From positions 4,866,430-4,930,429 of the forward strand of contig CM041204.1 in NCBI GenBank assembly GCA_023078555.1: a stretch of 64,000 bases of DNA. The letters are read 5' to 3'. The DNA comes from Ulva prolifera (Eukaryota > Chlorophyta > Ulvophyceae > Ulvales > Ulvaceae). Of the stretch, positions 12,674-25,475 are shown piece by piece; the first letter of the stretch is position 1, and the number at the start of each line of letters is the position of its first letter. The position numbers and the translations under genes were made by a program. The notes beneath the pieces were generated by a model that worked only from the letters and a program-made list of their open reading frames with translations, was not told the DNA's origin and did no database searches.

Positions 12674-15600
12674 ATGTCCTGGATGCGCTTGGTGCCCTCC
12701 CAGACGGGCGTGCGGCTCAGTCATCGCGTGCTTTCTTCTCATGTCTTCCGAGCTGATCGCGTGCGTTGCCACTGTGTTGCGACACCTGTAGAACAGGCCG
12801 TGCCAGAGGTCCAGCCAGAGTATCCGCCTGTCCCATTTAGAGCAGCAATCGACTTCAGATCAGTTGCAGAGAACATTGAGCAAGTGAAACTTAATGTTGT
12901 AAACAGAAAATCTAATGCCGACCCCGACAAGGTCGTGGAGCTGTACCACAAGTTTGTGGCCATGTCTCAAGAGACAGACGAGCTTCGCAAGAAGCGGAAT
13001 GACAACGCCAAGGCCATGAAGGTATGCCAGGCGTAGCCAGGCATGCGGTGTGCGCTCAAAGTTGCGCGGCTCAAGGAGCCCGTTCTGTATGGCTGCAGGG
13101 TGGAGCTTTGCCTGGCCAGAACAGCTCCGCCCTGGTGCCGAAAGCATACAGCTTTTCCCCGCTTGAAAGGGCACCCGCAGACAGTGATTAGGATTCTAGG
13201 TTTCACGCAGGGGAAGATGGACCAGGACAAGCGGCAAGAGCTCATTCAAGCGGGGCAAAAGCTCAAGGAGGAACTGTCCACATATGAAGACGACCTCAGA
13301 GCCGTGGAGAACGCTCTACAATTCGAGGCGCAGCGCCTTCCCAACATGACGCATCCTGATGCTGCCATCGGGGGTGAGGAGGAGGCCATACTGCTCAAAG
13401 AGGTCGGCAGCAAGCGCGACTTTGGCTTTGAGGTGCGCCACCCCCACAGCCCCACACACCTGCGCCACTTCTTGCTGCTCCGCCTGCCTGCCCACCGACA
13501 CTGCTGGTCACCGTCGACGCTCCTGTCTGTCAAATCTCGTTGTATGCAGGCGAAGAACCACGTGGACGTGATGGAGGCGCTCGACCTGATCGACTTTGAC
13601 TCTGCAGCCGAGGTGTCGGGCTCCAAGTTCTACTACCTGCGAAACGCAGGGGCCCTCCTGGAGATGGCACTCGTCAACATGACCATGCAGGTCCGCTCTA
13701 TGCATCCCTCATTGCGCTCCTGACCACCCCACGCTGCCAACGCACTGCTGCCATCAGCACAGCGCCTGGCCTCTCTTGCCGACCTTGTGATGTCCGTGTG
13801 TTGCACGACACCTCTGCTGGTTGCGCTGCCGAATGTGCGAACCCTCTCCACTATGAACTCGGGAGCCGGGCAAGGCCCCACCTGCACCATCGCACAGTGC
13901 AGAGCACAACAGCGTTCAGGACGCAGCTGCTGTGGACCCCTCCCGGCCACGCACACTGCCACGCACGAGCATGCAGCCCCCTGCCCTTGCCCCCCCCCAC
14001 ACCATACGCCGCTGCATGCATCACGCCTGCCGTAGCCACCGGGGCGCCTCGCGCCAATCCGCGCGCATGCATGCAGAAGTGCGCTGCGCGGGGGTTCACC
14101 CCGATCATGACGCCTGACCTCGTGCGGGACAGTGTGCTCGAGAAGTGCGGCTTCCAGCCGCGCATGGCCAACACTCAGACGTACAACGTGGAGGGCAGCG
14201 AGCTGTGCCTGACCGGCACGGCCGAGGTGCCGCTGGGGGGCATGTACATGGGCAAGGTGCTGCCGGAGGCGGCGCTGCCGGTCAAGATGGCGGCGTTCGG
14301 GCACTGCTTCCGCACGGAGGCCGGCGCGGCGGGCGCGGCGGGCAAGGGGCTCTACCGTGTGCACCAGTTCAGCAAGGTGGAGATGTTTGTGCTGTGCACG
14401 CCGGAGCAGGCGGAGGGGCTGCTGCAGGAGCTCATCGACATCGAGGTGCGGCCGCGGGTGCTGCCTGTGCGGCATGCTGCGCGTGCTGCGTGTGCTGCCT
14501 GTGCGTGTGTTCTGAGGCCTCCGTTCATGTGTTACAAGGATAACGGCGGCGAGGCGGGCAGCACCGCGAAAGAAGCAAACAGATCGTGAGGCCACCGTTC
14601 ATGTGTATTTCTTGCATAGGCCGAGGCACAGGGGCAGGCATGCCTGTGGGCGATGCATGGACGCGCATCGTGTGTTGTTGTGCACTTGCGGTCGGGGCTA
14701 GGCCGCAGCTGGCTGCTTCTGCCTGCTGCCTGCTTGGTGGATCTTTCTCATGGACATGCACCTGGAATCAAGTATGACTCAGGCATCCTGCCTCAGTCAT
14801 ACTTGGTTCATGACCAGACCGGGCGCCATGCCGCACCGCAGCGGGGCAGCATCTTGTAGCTGCCCTCATGCGCCATCAACAGGCAAGGACGCATGCGTGA
14901 TTGTGTGGCTGTGGGGCAGCAAGGTGAGAGTGTGCTTTTCAAATTTCATGGACGCTGCAGATGCAGCGTGTGGAATACGCTTCTGATTGGCTAGTCGCCT
15001 GACACGCTTCATACCTCTGAATTCGATCCTTTGACTTCAGTCCCTAACTTCAGTCAGCGTGTACCATGACTGCCACTGTGGCTGAAGTCAGGGGACTGGC
15101 AGCAGACTGATGCACCGCTTCAGTCATGAACTTGGCCTTGTCACCCTGGCCTTGTCACCCGGTGTCTGGCAAAGCTCGTAACACTGCTTGGCCTTGCCAC
15201 CGCGAGGTGGGGTGCTGCATGGCCCCGCTCGAGCAAGGGTCGGCGACCTGGAGCAGCTGAGGCACTGCGAAGGCCTCTGCATCGTGTGAACCGTGATGGT
15301 GGTGCGGTGCAGATCGAGATGTACACGGAGCTGGGGCTGCACTTCAAGGTCATCGATATGCCCTCTGGCGACCTCGGCGCCCCGGCCTTCCGCAAGGTTG
15401 ACATCGAGGCCTGGATGCCTGGCCTCGGCCGCTACGGCGAGATCTCGTCAGCCTCCAACTGCACAGACTACCAGGCGCGGCGGCTGAACACGCGGTACCG
15501 GATAGCTGCAAAGGGGGGTGATGATGAGGGTCCAGCCAAGAAGAAGCAGAAGAAGAGCAAAGGGTCTCCGACTGCGTACTGCTACACACTGAACGCGACC

Positions 15601-15735
15601 GCATGTGCTGTGCCGCGGCTGATCGTCAGCATTATCGAGAACTATCAACGGGAGGATGGATCTGTAGAGGTCCCGGAGGTGCTGCGGCCGTATCTCGGGG
15701 GCATGGAGGTGATAACGGGTCCCAAGTCAGCATGA
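12674..15735 (+). CDS. SARS2: Seryl-tRNA synthetase, bacterial/organellar type
   Basis: Class II synthetase that charges tRNA-Ser with serine; this form is expected in chloroplast and/or mitochondrion. Five exons, all in phase 0: 12674-13021, 13211-13432, 13550-13690, 14077-14445, 15313-15735 (500 residues). Residues 1-40 form an Arg/Ser/Val-rich presequence with few acids. The N-terminal tRNA-binding coiled coil follows ([20 protein letters not shown], then [20 protein letters not shown]). The catalytic domain has [11 protein letters not shown] (near 285), motif 2 FRTEAGAAG (about 315-323) with [14 protein letters not shown], and motif 3 [16 protein letters not shown] (about 402-417). A Lys-rich insertion ([10 protein letters not shown]) sits at about 426-445, where plant organellar enzymes carry a shorter variable loop. 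ATG 12674 is preceded by in-frame open sequence without another ATG. Intron 4 (867 bp) carries a repeat fragment. Confidence 0.95.
14529..14582 (-). repeat. R1 repeat fragment in SerRS intron 4
   Basis: Matches the conserved 3' part of the R1 family in reverse: GTTACAAGGATAAC followed by GGCGAGGCGGGCAGCACCGC. Only about 50 bp remain, as expected for a strongly truncated or decayed insertion. Confidence 0.7.
14770..14804. repeat. Short inverted repeat in SerRS intron 4
   Basis: Arms AAGTATGACTCAGGCA and TGCCTCAGTCATACTT pair with one mismatch around a 3-nt loop. A second hairpin built on GACTTCAGTCCCT lies at about 15034-15092. Function unknown. Confidence 0.55.
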
Positions 15736-16361
15736 TGTGGGACCCTTTGAGAAAGTTTGCGTGTGGCACAGAGGTGTGAGTTCAGAGCCGGGGGGAGCCA
15801 GTGCCAGTGATCCTGGCTGTATCATTGTTTGCAGTACAATTGAACGGGATAGTGCACAGATTTACACAGAACCATGTACTGGCGCGTCACCAAACAACAG
15901 CTTGATCAAGGTTGACCGCTTATTACTGAAACACAGGCATCCAGGAGGAGCCTTGCATCCTTGGGGAACATGCACAATTACATTTTTGAATGAATTCAAT
16001 CCCACTTCCGGCAAGACCGTACCAGCTCAAAGACCAAATAGAATGTACGAAATAATATGGGCAGAGTCCAGCGTGGCTTGGGGTGTCCTCCCGCGCCCGA
16101 CCACTGCCTAGCACCCTCGACCAAACAGGCCTGGGCAAATGCTTCGTATTTGCTTCGCTGAAGCTCAAATAGATGACACTTAACGGTCACGATAAATCGC
16201 CAGATCGCACTGATGTTATGAAAAGACAGTCTGTGCCGATCACACTGTGCGTTGCCCACGCGCTCCGCACCGCTCCTCCGAAGAATCATGTAGGTACTTC
16301 ACAGTGCAACATCTCTGAACCACGAACGCGGTCAAAGTGGAGCGGATCTGGTCCCGCGGAT
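15736..16361. other. Convergent intergenic region between SerRS and paralogue A
   Basis: Lies between stop codons of genes on opposite strands. It is richer in A/T than the exons. No gene or repeat is recognised. Confidence 0.5.
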
Positions 16362-19300
16362 CTATTCCACGGCGATCGCATCTGCTTTGAGTCCGCAAGT
16401 GCTCGCTGTGTCAAACTTTCCAGAAGCCTCCGTCAAAACTCTCGAGATTGCTTTGGCATTCATGCAGCTCCCTTTTACAATTGCCTCGGACACAGCCTGC
16501 ATGGCGTAAGTTTCACCTTGCTCAGCATAGGTCTGGGAGGGTGCTGCTGGATTGCTGAAATAAGGGTGGCCACATCAGGCATCGGTGTCAGACAATCTTC
16601 CTGCTTGAGTGAGCTAAATATATGTATCGATACCTTCGTATCAATCACTCAGCAGTACGGATCTGAACAAAGTGTCGCCTCACCGCTGATCTGGGTCTGG
16701 CATTTTCACCACAGTGCCGATGCTCTTTGCATCATTCGGGACTGCGGATTGCAACACAGGTCAGACACGGCGATCAATAATCAACGGCTCCCCGTGACAA
16801 GAGACCCAGTCCGACCTGGAGCACAGAGCAAGCAGTGCTGGAGCAGCGCACCCGTGCAAACACTTTGCCGTAGACCTTGGAGGAACACTTGTCATATGCG
16901 CTCGCCCTCACCCGGCCCTTGCCTGCAAACAGAACTATCAGCTGCACTCAAGTACTTGCTTCTCGATTTGAAATCGGGAGGAATGCTGCCTCGTGCAAGC
17001 ACAGAGCTGTCCACGCCTCCCTGCCCTGCCACTCGCAATGTCCACAGCGCTCACACAGGCTCAACAATTAACACCCACAGCCAAGGCAACGCACTTTGAC
17101 ATATGAATTGCCTGCAAAGTGTATCATATGATAATACGATCGAAAACTGCTGATACCCAGGACCCATTATTGCCACTGTGTGCTCGGGGCAGTCAAGGCG
17201 CATTTCACATTTGGCAGATCGCGTCACCGATCGCCCGTTACCAACAAAGCCAAACCACGTTCACATGGCCACACAGCCGCAAAGGCAGTGGCGCAAGCAC
17301 ACCACCTCACCAGCCAATGCAGCACCCACAGCGACGATCCTGCACCTGCTGGGCACATCCCCCAAACCCACGATCGTCCACTGCCCGGCATCTCCGCAGA
17401 GCTGTACGATCAAGCAAGGCAACGCATCAACAGCACACAGCACCCGTCTGCAAACACATGATACAGCCAGCGCAAGCACGCCACCCCCGCGGAGGCTCCG
17501 AGGACGTGGCACGTGAACGCACCCTCGATGCAGGCGGTGGCGGTGGCGGTGGAGGCGGCCTCCGCGATGAGCTTGATGTACACTGACTCGCTCGAGATGG
17601 ACTCCGAGACAGCCTCGGTCATGCAGCCGCAGGCGTTGACGGCCGCGGCCACGGCCTCGGCGTGCGCGTCGGCCGTCGCGTGGGCGTATGCCTTGGCTGA
17701 AGCCGTCACCGTGGCGCACTCGTACGCGTCCTCATCGTCCGACTTGCACGTGATGATCGCCTTGCTGATCGTCTGCATGCATGAGCAGCCTGGCTGAGCG
17801 CACGCTGCTGCGTTGTGTGAGGGGGCATGCCGAAAGAGGACAGGCATTCGCGGCAGCACGCAGAGGGACGGACAGAACACAGCCACAAAGACAACCGAAC
17901 AACTTATGCTTGTCTGACTTGCCGCGCACGGGCCTGGGCGCAGAGGGGGGAGCAGCTGGAGGCAGGCAGCAGCAGGCAGCGCGCTGATGAGCCAGGCTGA
18001 GCCCAGTGTGAGCTGCGGGCATGCCCAGCTAGCGGCGACAAGTTGCAGCAGCAGCAGTGGCCACAAGCCTGAAGCAGATTCCGAGCTGCACGCTCCTGTT
18101 GGAAGATGATGGCAACACAAGGAGCGCAACAGCAGCGCCGCATTGTCATCCTTCCGCACGCTTGCGATATGCATGTTGTGCAGTGTAAACCCTCCCGCAC
18201 ACAAGCCGCTGGGCTGAGAGCAGGGCTGCGAGATCGGTCTGTGGGCTGATGCAGGGGCCGATCTCAGGGAAGTACGAGCATGGAATCAGCAGGCGGCGGG
18301 GAAGGGCGGCTGACCTGGGAGAAAACGAAGGCGTCGGCGGCCATGAAGACCTCCTGGAAGACCTCCATGTCGATCTCTGAGCCCTCCAGGCACGCTGTGG
18401 CAAACACCTCCTCGACTGCACATAGCACAGCACATGTAAGGCCCTACACGCCTGGGTCCTGAGAACGGATAACATCTGACAGTGTGCGCTTCATGTGCAT
18501 CTGGTGCAACACAGAGGTTGGCTTCCAGAGTCCCTGGGTGCTACCTCTTCATACTGTGTGCAGTGAGATATCCTACTCCTCCGGGCTCACAGCTGCTGCC
18601 CAGTGAGCAGCGACTCAGCACCCCAGTCAGCATCACCATGTGGCAAGGAGGCACCTCCAGCCACATCAAGCAGATGTTGTACCTCAACAAGGAGCCTTGT
18701 GGAGGTGGAGGAGGAATCTGGATCTAGCAGCTGCTGCCTGCTACTTGCCCACTGGCATTGTAAGAGGTGTGCAGATGCCACACAGTCATCTCGATCAGGG
18801 TCTGCCCCACTCCAACACAGTGGTCAAGGGGTCTGGGAGCTGCAGCCAGCACACAGGAATACAAAACACTACACACGCTGCCTGCGGACTCTGATCTCAC
18901 CAGAGCCAGACCTTTATCCTGGGCTGACCAGCTAGCAGGGGGGTGGCAGGGGCGCACTGGCTGAGACGTGTGCCGTGGCACTCTTTGAGCGGATGACCTC
19001 CTTCTCCACCACATGCTTTGCGCACAGGGACTCCGACTTGATCTCCTCATCAGACTTCTTTGACTTGCCTCCGGACTTTGCAGGGGGTGACCCTGAGCCG
19101 GAGCCCTTCTTCTCGGAACCCTCGCCCTCGGAGCCCTTCTTCTTACTGGAGCCTGACTTCTTGGAGCCTGCCTTCTTGGGGCTGCGCCCACGCCGGCTGC
19201 CGCGGGAGGATTGGTGGTGAATGCGGCCCTCCGACTTGCGCTTCCCACGCGCAGCGCCGCGCGAACGCCCCGCTGGGGACGGATTGGCGCTACGGCTGCG

Positions 19301-19459
19301 CAGCTGCCGCGTCAGCAGCCCCCTCGTGGGGCCTCCGCTGAGCGGCTTCTCGAGGTCGGCGGCGGTGGCCGCCTGTTGCAGTGCCGGCGCCGCGCCGAGG
19401 GCGTGCACTGCGGGCGCGGCCAGCAGCAGCAGGGTGCAGAGGAGCGATGACGACGACAT
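16362..19459 (-). CDS. Secreted ten-cysteine protein, paralogue A (Lys/Ser-rich N-terminal region)
   Basis: Not recognised as a named family. Five exons: 19459-18958, 18415-18315, 17772-17523, 16922-16852, 16496-16362 (352 residues). Exon phases 1-0-1-0, exon 2 of 101 nt and exon 4 of 71 nt are identical to paralogues B, C and D. Residues 1-20 are a clean signal peptide (MSSSSLLCTLLLLAAPAVHA). Residues about 40-140 are basic and Ser/Gly-rich (KKAGSKKSGSSKKKGSEGEG). The conserved part starts near the Cys of SLCAKHVVEKEV. Exon 2 gives VFATACLEGSEIDMEVFQEV; exon 3 has CKSDDEDAYEC, an Ala-rich stretch, NACGCM and STATATACIEG; exon 4 gives KVYGKVFAR; exon 5 has SCMNAKAISRVLTEAS and ASTCGLKADA. This is the most divergent member. 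The last two exons are short and were found only by matching the other genes. The protein is probably exported; its role is unknown. Confidence 0.8.
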
Positions 19460-19848
19460 GTTGCGACGCTGAGTTGGTTCTGCATGCTTTCAGTGCGTTA
19501 GGAACGCTGGGTCATCAGCGTCAAAGACACTCCACAACAGCACAGCTCTCATCCACAACAGCACAGCTGAGCTGATCTTATGCATTCAACTTTCAAATTC
19601 CCCACCAGTGCCAGAAGAGCAGGCTGCTATGGGATAGACCAGCTGCGAATGACTGTGCAGAGTGCACCAGCTGTGGCTCCCACTCCCAGGCTGGTCTGAG
19701 CAGGTGTCACACTGTGAAATCAGCCATACATCTGCTGAGAACCCAGTGGCAGGTGTTGCTTGTGCCGTGGCAGCTGCTGGTCATGCAGTAAAGATGACTA
19801 CACTGCAGTGATGATGCTGAAGTTGATGATGCCGAGGCTGCTGCAGCT

Positions 19849-19893
19849 GGGCCATGCAGCAGGGCCATGCAGCAGGGCCATGCAGCAGGGCCA
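19849..19893. repeat. 13-bp tandem repeat
   Basis: Unit GGGCCATGCAGCA repeated a little over three times. Confidence 0.8.
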
Positions 19894-20403
19894 CGATGTA
19901 AGCCGCCGTTGCAGTCAGCAGGGGAGGTGCAAGGGTGGCGATAGGCGTCACTCGCGATCAGGCTGAAGAAATGACGTAATGTTTGACTGGCCTGCGTTCA
20001 GGCGCAAAGACGAGCTGGACGCGCAGCATGGCCTGCAACTGAGATGTGCATGACATTTCAGAAGTGCTGATATGATGGCGAGGACTGTGTGTAACTGCGT
20101 TGGCCATAGGCGGCCATGCATGCAGCCTTGGGGCACGGCAGGCCAACTCGGAGTGACGTGCCAGTGCTTGCAGTGCGTGCGGCCGTGCTGCGCTCCGGCT
20201 TCCGAACGTGCACGCAATTGGAAGCACCCGAGATTAACTGACCACGGTGGATGGTTAGTCATGCATATCGACGGCGCGGCGATCGACCCTGCGATGATCA
20301 ACATATATGTCCCGCTGGACGTCATCGGTGCACGCTGTACTCACGTATCGATCCTTCGCTGCCACTCATCCACGACAGCTAGGAGACGGCACTGGCCCGC
20401 ACA

Positions 20404-20433
20404 CGCCTTGCTTGCTTTGTCCTTGTAACACAC
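20404..20433 (+). repeat. R1 3'-tail fragment
   Basis: CTTGCTTGCTTTGTCCTTG then TAACACACG: the terminal 30 nt of the R1 family only. Confidence 0.6.
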
Positions 20434-20859
20434 GTTAGCTTGTGACGCGGGGCAGATGGGGACGTGAATGCACTACCTGCGGGGAGTGAACACAGGAGAT
20501 AGCCACGCGTTCGCGCAAGCCCGCATGCACGACGCTTGCACATTGCAATATTGAGCGATCGGATGCTGGCGACTGGGCTTGCACGCTTGGCAAGGCAAGC
20601 TGATGCACAGCAGTTTGCATCCACGTGCGCGAGGACCAAAATTCGAGCGTCTCGAACCTTGCTAGCCAGCGGAGCGCTCGAGCAGCTCGAGCGCACCACT
20701 GAACATGGAACTAACCTGCATGGCGCCAGGTCCCAAAACGCATTCGGCAGTCATATGCATGAAGTTATCTCCTCAATCTCACGTGCGCCAACTCTTCCAC
20801 TGAACGGTAGCCATCAACGCACAAAGCCTTCAAGGCGACTGGTACACAGATGAAGCTGT

Positions 20860-21003
20860 GGCCGGCTGTGGCCGGCGCGGGTGCTGGCGGTGCGTGGGTG
20901 TGTTGGTGTATACAATTGGTGTGTGCGCGTGTGGTTTGTTGCGCAGTGTGCGGTTCCCCTGGTTGCTGCTCTCGGTGCTACTTGCCTTGTCCTTGTAACA
21001 CAG
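20860..21003 (+). repeat. R1 GT-rich repeat copy
   Basis: GT-rich body (GGTGCGTGGGTGTGTTGGTG) followed by the family's 3' block GGTGCTACTTGCCTTGTCC and tail TTGTAACACA. Orientation plus. Confidence 0.75.
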
Positions 21004-24000
21004 ATGAAGCTCGAACGCCATTACGGATTCAAAAACGAGCAGGCAGCACGGTATGCGACTGGTGCACATGCAAAACAGCCTCACCCAGAGTTCGCGTCAA
21101 CACCGACGCGACGATTTATAGTGGCATCCGTGTCGGTCTACAGTTCTAAGTGACGTCGCAGTGATATGATTGCCACGAGCTGTCACGACATCCAAGACGC
21201 GGCCGAAGCAGCGCCGTGGATCCAATCGATTGGACATGACCGCAGCATGGATACAGAGCACACGCGCGCGAACATACGGGCAGGTCGTTGACGCGATGCC
21301 GTTGAGATGGGAAAACAAAGCGCTGGCAGCCCGGCGACAAGGATGCTGTAGTGTATCATGGCCCTCGCTGCAACACCCGTACGCATGCAATTTGGGCAAG
21401 GCCATCGCGCCTGTCCGTCATGCCGCGTATCCAGCAGGCAGTGGGAAGGGCAAAATGCTACTCTGTCAAGCCCTTGCCAACGTCAATCACACACAACACC
21501 GCGCTGCTTGGCCACAAACTACTTACCCATAAGCTATGAAAAATTGAAGGCTCCAGCGGGGTTGTGTGTGGGCGGTCGATGAGTTCTGGAGGGAACCGCA
21601 CCAGCCGTGCTCGCCTTCAGGTCGCGACGTTCAAGGCGCCCGGTTGCAGGTGATGGGTCAGGAGAATTCCTGTAGAGAGCCTGTAAATGCTGATTGTCAG
21701 CTACTGTGTGTGTCACCAGGGAATGTAGAGCTGTTGTTTACGCAGTCGATGTGGACCAGGTCAATCGAAGTATGCAAGTATGATGTATGCTTTTCAGCCG
21801 GCAGGTAGCATGAGTATCACGCGAGCGGCATATACAAGACAGTTCATATGCGAAATGACGGAATATGCATCTATATATAGGCCGTGGCGGGCAGCTCGTG
21901 AGCATGCAGGATCATACTCACAATTTGAACGGGGGAGAAAAAACACCGTGCTGACTCGTCCGTGCGCCGATGCCATTGCATTCACAGAGCTTCTCCTTAT
22001 CTACCATTTCCCTATGCTGATCCCGCATGGCAGGCGCTTCCAGCGCTGCCACATCGCAGTAGCTGCGTCCCTCCGAAACCCGGTATGTCGATCATGGCAA
22101 AACTACATGACTTATTTTGGTTCGGGACGAGTCCGTACCCCACACGGCAACGCATCCACGGTTTTGTGATGAAGACTGTCACTGCCAGCTTGTTCTGGCC
22201 AGCCTGGCTCGTGCGGCCGTGCTTGTGTGTGTTGCAGTCGCTCGCTGCGTTGCGTCTGTGCACACATAACTTAAGCATGCACCTGTTTCCAGCAAGGCTT
22301 GCGGCAGCGAAGGATAAGTTCCATGACAGAGACGTTTGCCGCTGTCTGCGCTGTGAGTTGCAGCTGCAACGATCTGCGATCAGGCGCCGCTTCGTTTGGT
22401 GCAGGCCTAAGCTTGCTGAGCAACAGTGGAAGCACTAGTCAACGTGAAGCACAGTCCTTGTGCCTGGGTCATTGAAACATAGCAAACGCAGCTCTCATCG
22501 GACACTGTGAGTATGACATTTCACCCGTTCGTTTTGCTCGCAGCGTATCTGTTTCGAGCTCAGGCAGATGCAGCAGCTTCACTACAATGCGGCCTGCGAG
22601 CGGCAGGCGCAAGGTTGCAGCTCTTGAATTACCCCATCCTATGACCACGTCCTTCGGGACACGCATCCCCCAACATGACTATTTTGATGGCGTGCGTTTT
22701 GGCATCATGAGCGTGCGTGCCCGAAGGCGTTCTGCAAGGGCATGCACGCCGCAGCAACGTATACTCGGCGTTACTATTCTCGCAAGGCTCCGCAAGCACT
22801 TGGCACGATACGGCAACAGTCGCAGACTTTGGCGATCTCCACTGCATCAGTGTTGTGTCATTTAGCCATGTCCCTGCATGGCCTTGCAAGGGTGGGCCCG
22901 TTGCAATTGTACGCGCCGTTCATTTTCGGCACAGAGCTGTTTGCAGCAGTTACATAAGCATACATATATGTGTACATCGAATGTGTTGTCGTGGTGTGCT
23001 ATCTTGTGGTTGCTTGCACTTCAGACTGCACTGCAACCCGGTCACCAGCATGCGCATACGCGTCTATGAACCTGTACTTCGCCAATGCCGATGGACGCCA
23101 CTCAATCAAATAGATAGTCACGTACGTGCATGTAGCCGGTCACGGGGACACAACGCCCTGCAAGGCTGCACCAGCAGAGTCGAGCTCTCGTTGTGTGACC
23201 TAGCCTAGCGGTCGCTGTGCTGGGCAGATCCGTGCAGAGGGCCGTAAAAATGATGTGATTCTGCGGGAGTCTCACAGGAAGTGCCACGGCAGGCGCCAGG
23301 GCAGGCGTGCTTAGTGACCACGGCAGTGGTGTGCTGGCTGCAATTCTCTGCGCAACACACTGCCCACAGCTGTTCACCACCGTTCCAAGTGATCCTATCC
23401 ATAGCCAAGGTAGCTATGCATCAATAACGCGCAGCCCCGCAAGCAGGCGCCATCTATAGCTGTTGCTAGCACTGTTGCTGGTGCTTCGTCTGCTGTTGCT
23501 GCAATGGTGTGTGGGCCAACACAGCCCTTGCAACGTGATTTGAAAGGCTGCTCTTCTTGCGCATTTAAGGTACAGAGACCGGAGCATGCTCACCGTGGCA
23601 TGCATGTGGACCTGATTTTCTTCCATCATCTGTGGCTGCTCCATGCTGCCTTGCTGCTCTAGGGCATAGAGCACTCCCAGGCAGTTGGCATGAATATCAC
23701 ATAATCGGTGTCATCAGCACCTGTTGGAGAGCCTCCAGATTGCGTGCTCAGGAAAGATACAACAGGAACACAGCCGCGTCCACTGCCCACTGACCAGTGC
23801 CTGTTGCAGTTTTCACCACTCAAGCACTGTAGAGGCCACGTCCCAGGTCACAGGATGCCTCGCAGTGTGCACTTGCAATACTGAACTGTGAAAGGTAGAA
23901 GGCAGGGATGTCATGCCACCACCGCCACTCCACACAGAACAGAACTCAGGCGCCGCTGTCCACACGCACCACCCGCGCCTGCCAGCACCAACACACGTAC

Positions 24001-24086
24001 GTGACCACCTCGCTTAGCACAGGAGGAGGCCCTGTGAGTTGCGTACGGTCGTCTGAGGGGGGTGTCCAGGTGGTTTACCCCTTCGG

Positions 24087-24165
24087 CATGTGTGGTCCCG
24101 TTGACTCGGAGTTGTCAATGTCCAATAGGATACGGCTCAGTAAATTCAGATTTACTTTACTTTTA
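24087..24165 (+). repeat. Repeat family X, 3' fragment
   Basis: Closely matches a segment at 63139-63222 (GGTCCCGTTGACTCGGAG, TTGTCAATGTCCAATAGGAT, ACGGCTCAGTAAAT, then a T-rich tail) and the last 50 or so nt of the 343-codon ORF at 43525-44556. Probably a 5'-truncated copy of that element. Confidence 0.7.
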
Positions 24166-25403
24166 CACACTCCCACACCCACACCCGCGCACGCGCCAGT
24201 TCCCACGCGGTTCCGCGTGCACCCATCCCACCCCGCGGCACCATCCCTGCAAACGCCACCACATGCGCGGCCCGACACTGCCACACACACCGCCGCCTGG
24301 CCACCGCTGAGCACACAGAATGCCGGGGGCCCTCCGCCCCCACCTCCCAGTAACCCCTCCCTGTATCCGCCACGAGGCAGGGCCGCTCCCAAGCAGCTTG
24401 CAACACGTTCACACCCGTGCTGCGCAGCTTGCCCAATTCAACGCCGAGGCCGTGGCGCATTGGCGCCATGCCTCGGGTAGGTCGTCCCGGCAACGTGCGT
24501 TGCAAGCACCTGCGTCATCGCCCTCCAGACAGAGCCGAGCAGCAGAGACCCCAAGGAGCGGAGGCAAAGCGAGCCAGCCCGCCGCTCAGACCTTGTGGCC
24601 AGTGAGCAGCGAAAGGTTGGCGGACGGGCCTGGAGTCAAAGCACTGCTTTGGGGGCAGTGTGTGCTGGATCGGCCGCGTGGGGGGAACACCCTCAGGTGG
24701 GCTTGGTCTGGACGGGGTCGGGTTACGTTGTGATCAGGCCAAGAGGAGGAACACGCTGCGGTCCCAGGGCCGCGCACGGCCATGCTGCGGCAATTGACTC
24801 CTGGTGTGGCCGTGCTGGCGTCTGTGCAGTGGCATGCTGTGGCGGACCGCGACCCGGGGGCTGCAGGATCGGGTGCCTCGCGGCTGCACCGGCTGAGCGG
24901 CATTGGTTGCGTGAGATCTTCTTGTGTGGATGCATGTACGCACAGCGCGGCCTGCTTGTGCTTCCGATGCAGCCTGCCTCTGTGACTCTATCACAGCATG
25001 CATGTGTACGCGCCTGCCTGTTCGTGGAGGGGGCGGCGTCATGGGCGTCATGGGATCACCACGTACTGCCCGGGGCCGCCTCTCCCCGGCACACAGCCGC
25101 GCATCACCTAGCGCTCCCAGCCGTGGCGCACCAAAACGGCGATTGCAGTTGTGCTCAAGCGGCTTGCCAGCCATGCGCAGAGAGGGTGGCCACACAAACA
25201 TTCTTGACTTCACCACACATGCATGCGTCCCTCTGCAAGTACCCACTTCCACGACCTGGACCATGTGTCAGGAATCCTGACTCGGGACAGGCTTTCCGGG
25301 GAACCACACCATATGTCGCTGCAGAGCATCAACACGTAGAACATGCTACCGCCGCGTGATACGTATACGTGGAGGGTTGTGATGTAAAAGCGGACACGAG
25401 TCT

Positions 25404-25475
25404 CACGGAATCCGGGAATCGAACCCGACTCTCCTCCTTGGAAGGGAGAAATCATAACCACTAGACCAATTCCGC
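25404..25475 (-). tRNA. tRNA-Gly(UCC)
   Basis: Read on the minus strand, 72 nt. The acceptor stem GCGGAAT pairs with ATTCCGT. The D region TTGGTCTAGTGGTTATGAT matches the Pol III A box; the anticodon stem TCTCC/GGAGG encloses the loop CTTCCAA with anticodon TCC; the T arm is GTCGGGTTCGATTCCCGGA, the B box. A TTTT run follows just downstream at about 25386-25389, fitting Pol III termination. No intron. CCA is not encoded, as is usual in eukaryotes. Confidence 0.95.

Larger units (their letters stand above)
19460..25403. other. Gene-poor region upstream of paralogue A
   Basis: About 6 kb without a confident gene. It contains R1 and X repeat fragments and a 13-bp tandem repeat, listed separately. 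At about 20.0-22.5 kb the DNA is noticeably richer in CpG than its flanks and contains open frames on both strands with no splice pattern I trust. On the minus strand at 23.2-23.9 kb a few exon-like pieces occur (for example LYALEQQGSMEQPQMMEENQ followed by a GT donor at about 23614), which may be remnants of a gene. Confidence 0.4.

Noticed and set aside
16173..17099. 308-codon plus-strand open frame
   Set aside because: It lies opposite exons 4 and 5 of paralogue A, which have conserved phase, length and motifs; the plus frame has none.
20671..20691. Hairpin GCGCTCGAG-CAG-CTCGAGCGC
   Set aside because: Short perfect palindrome with no repeat copies or neighbouring features; expected by chance in CpG-rich DNA.
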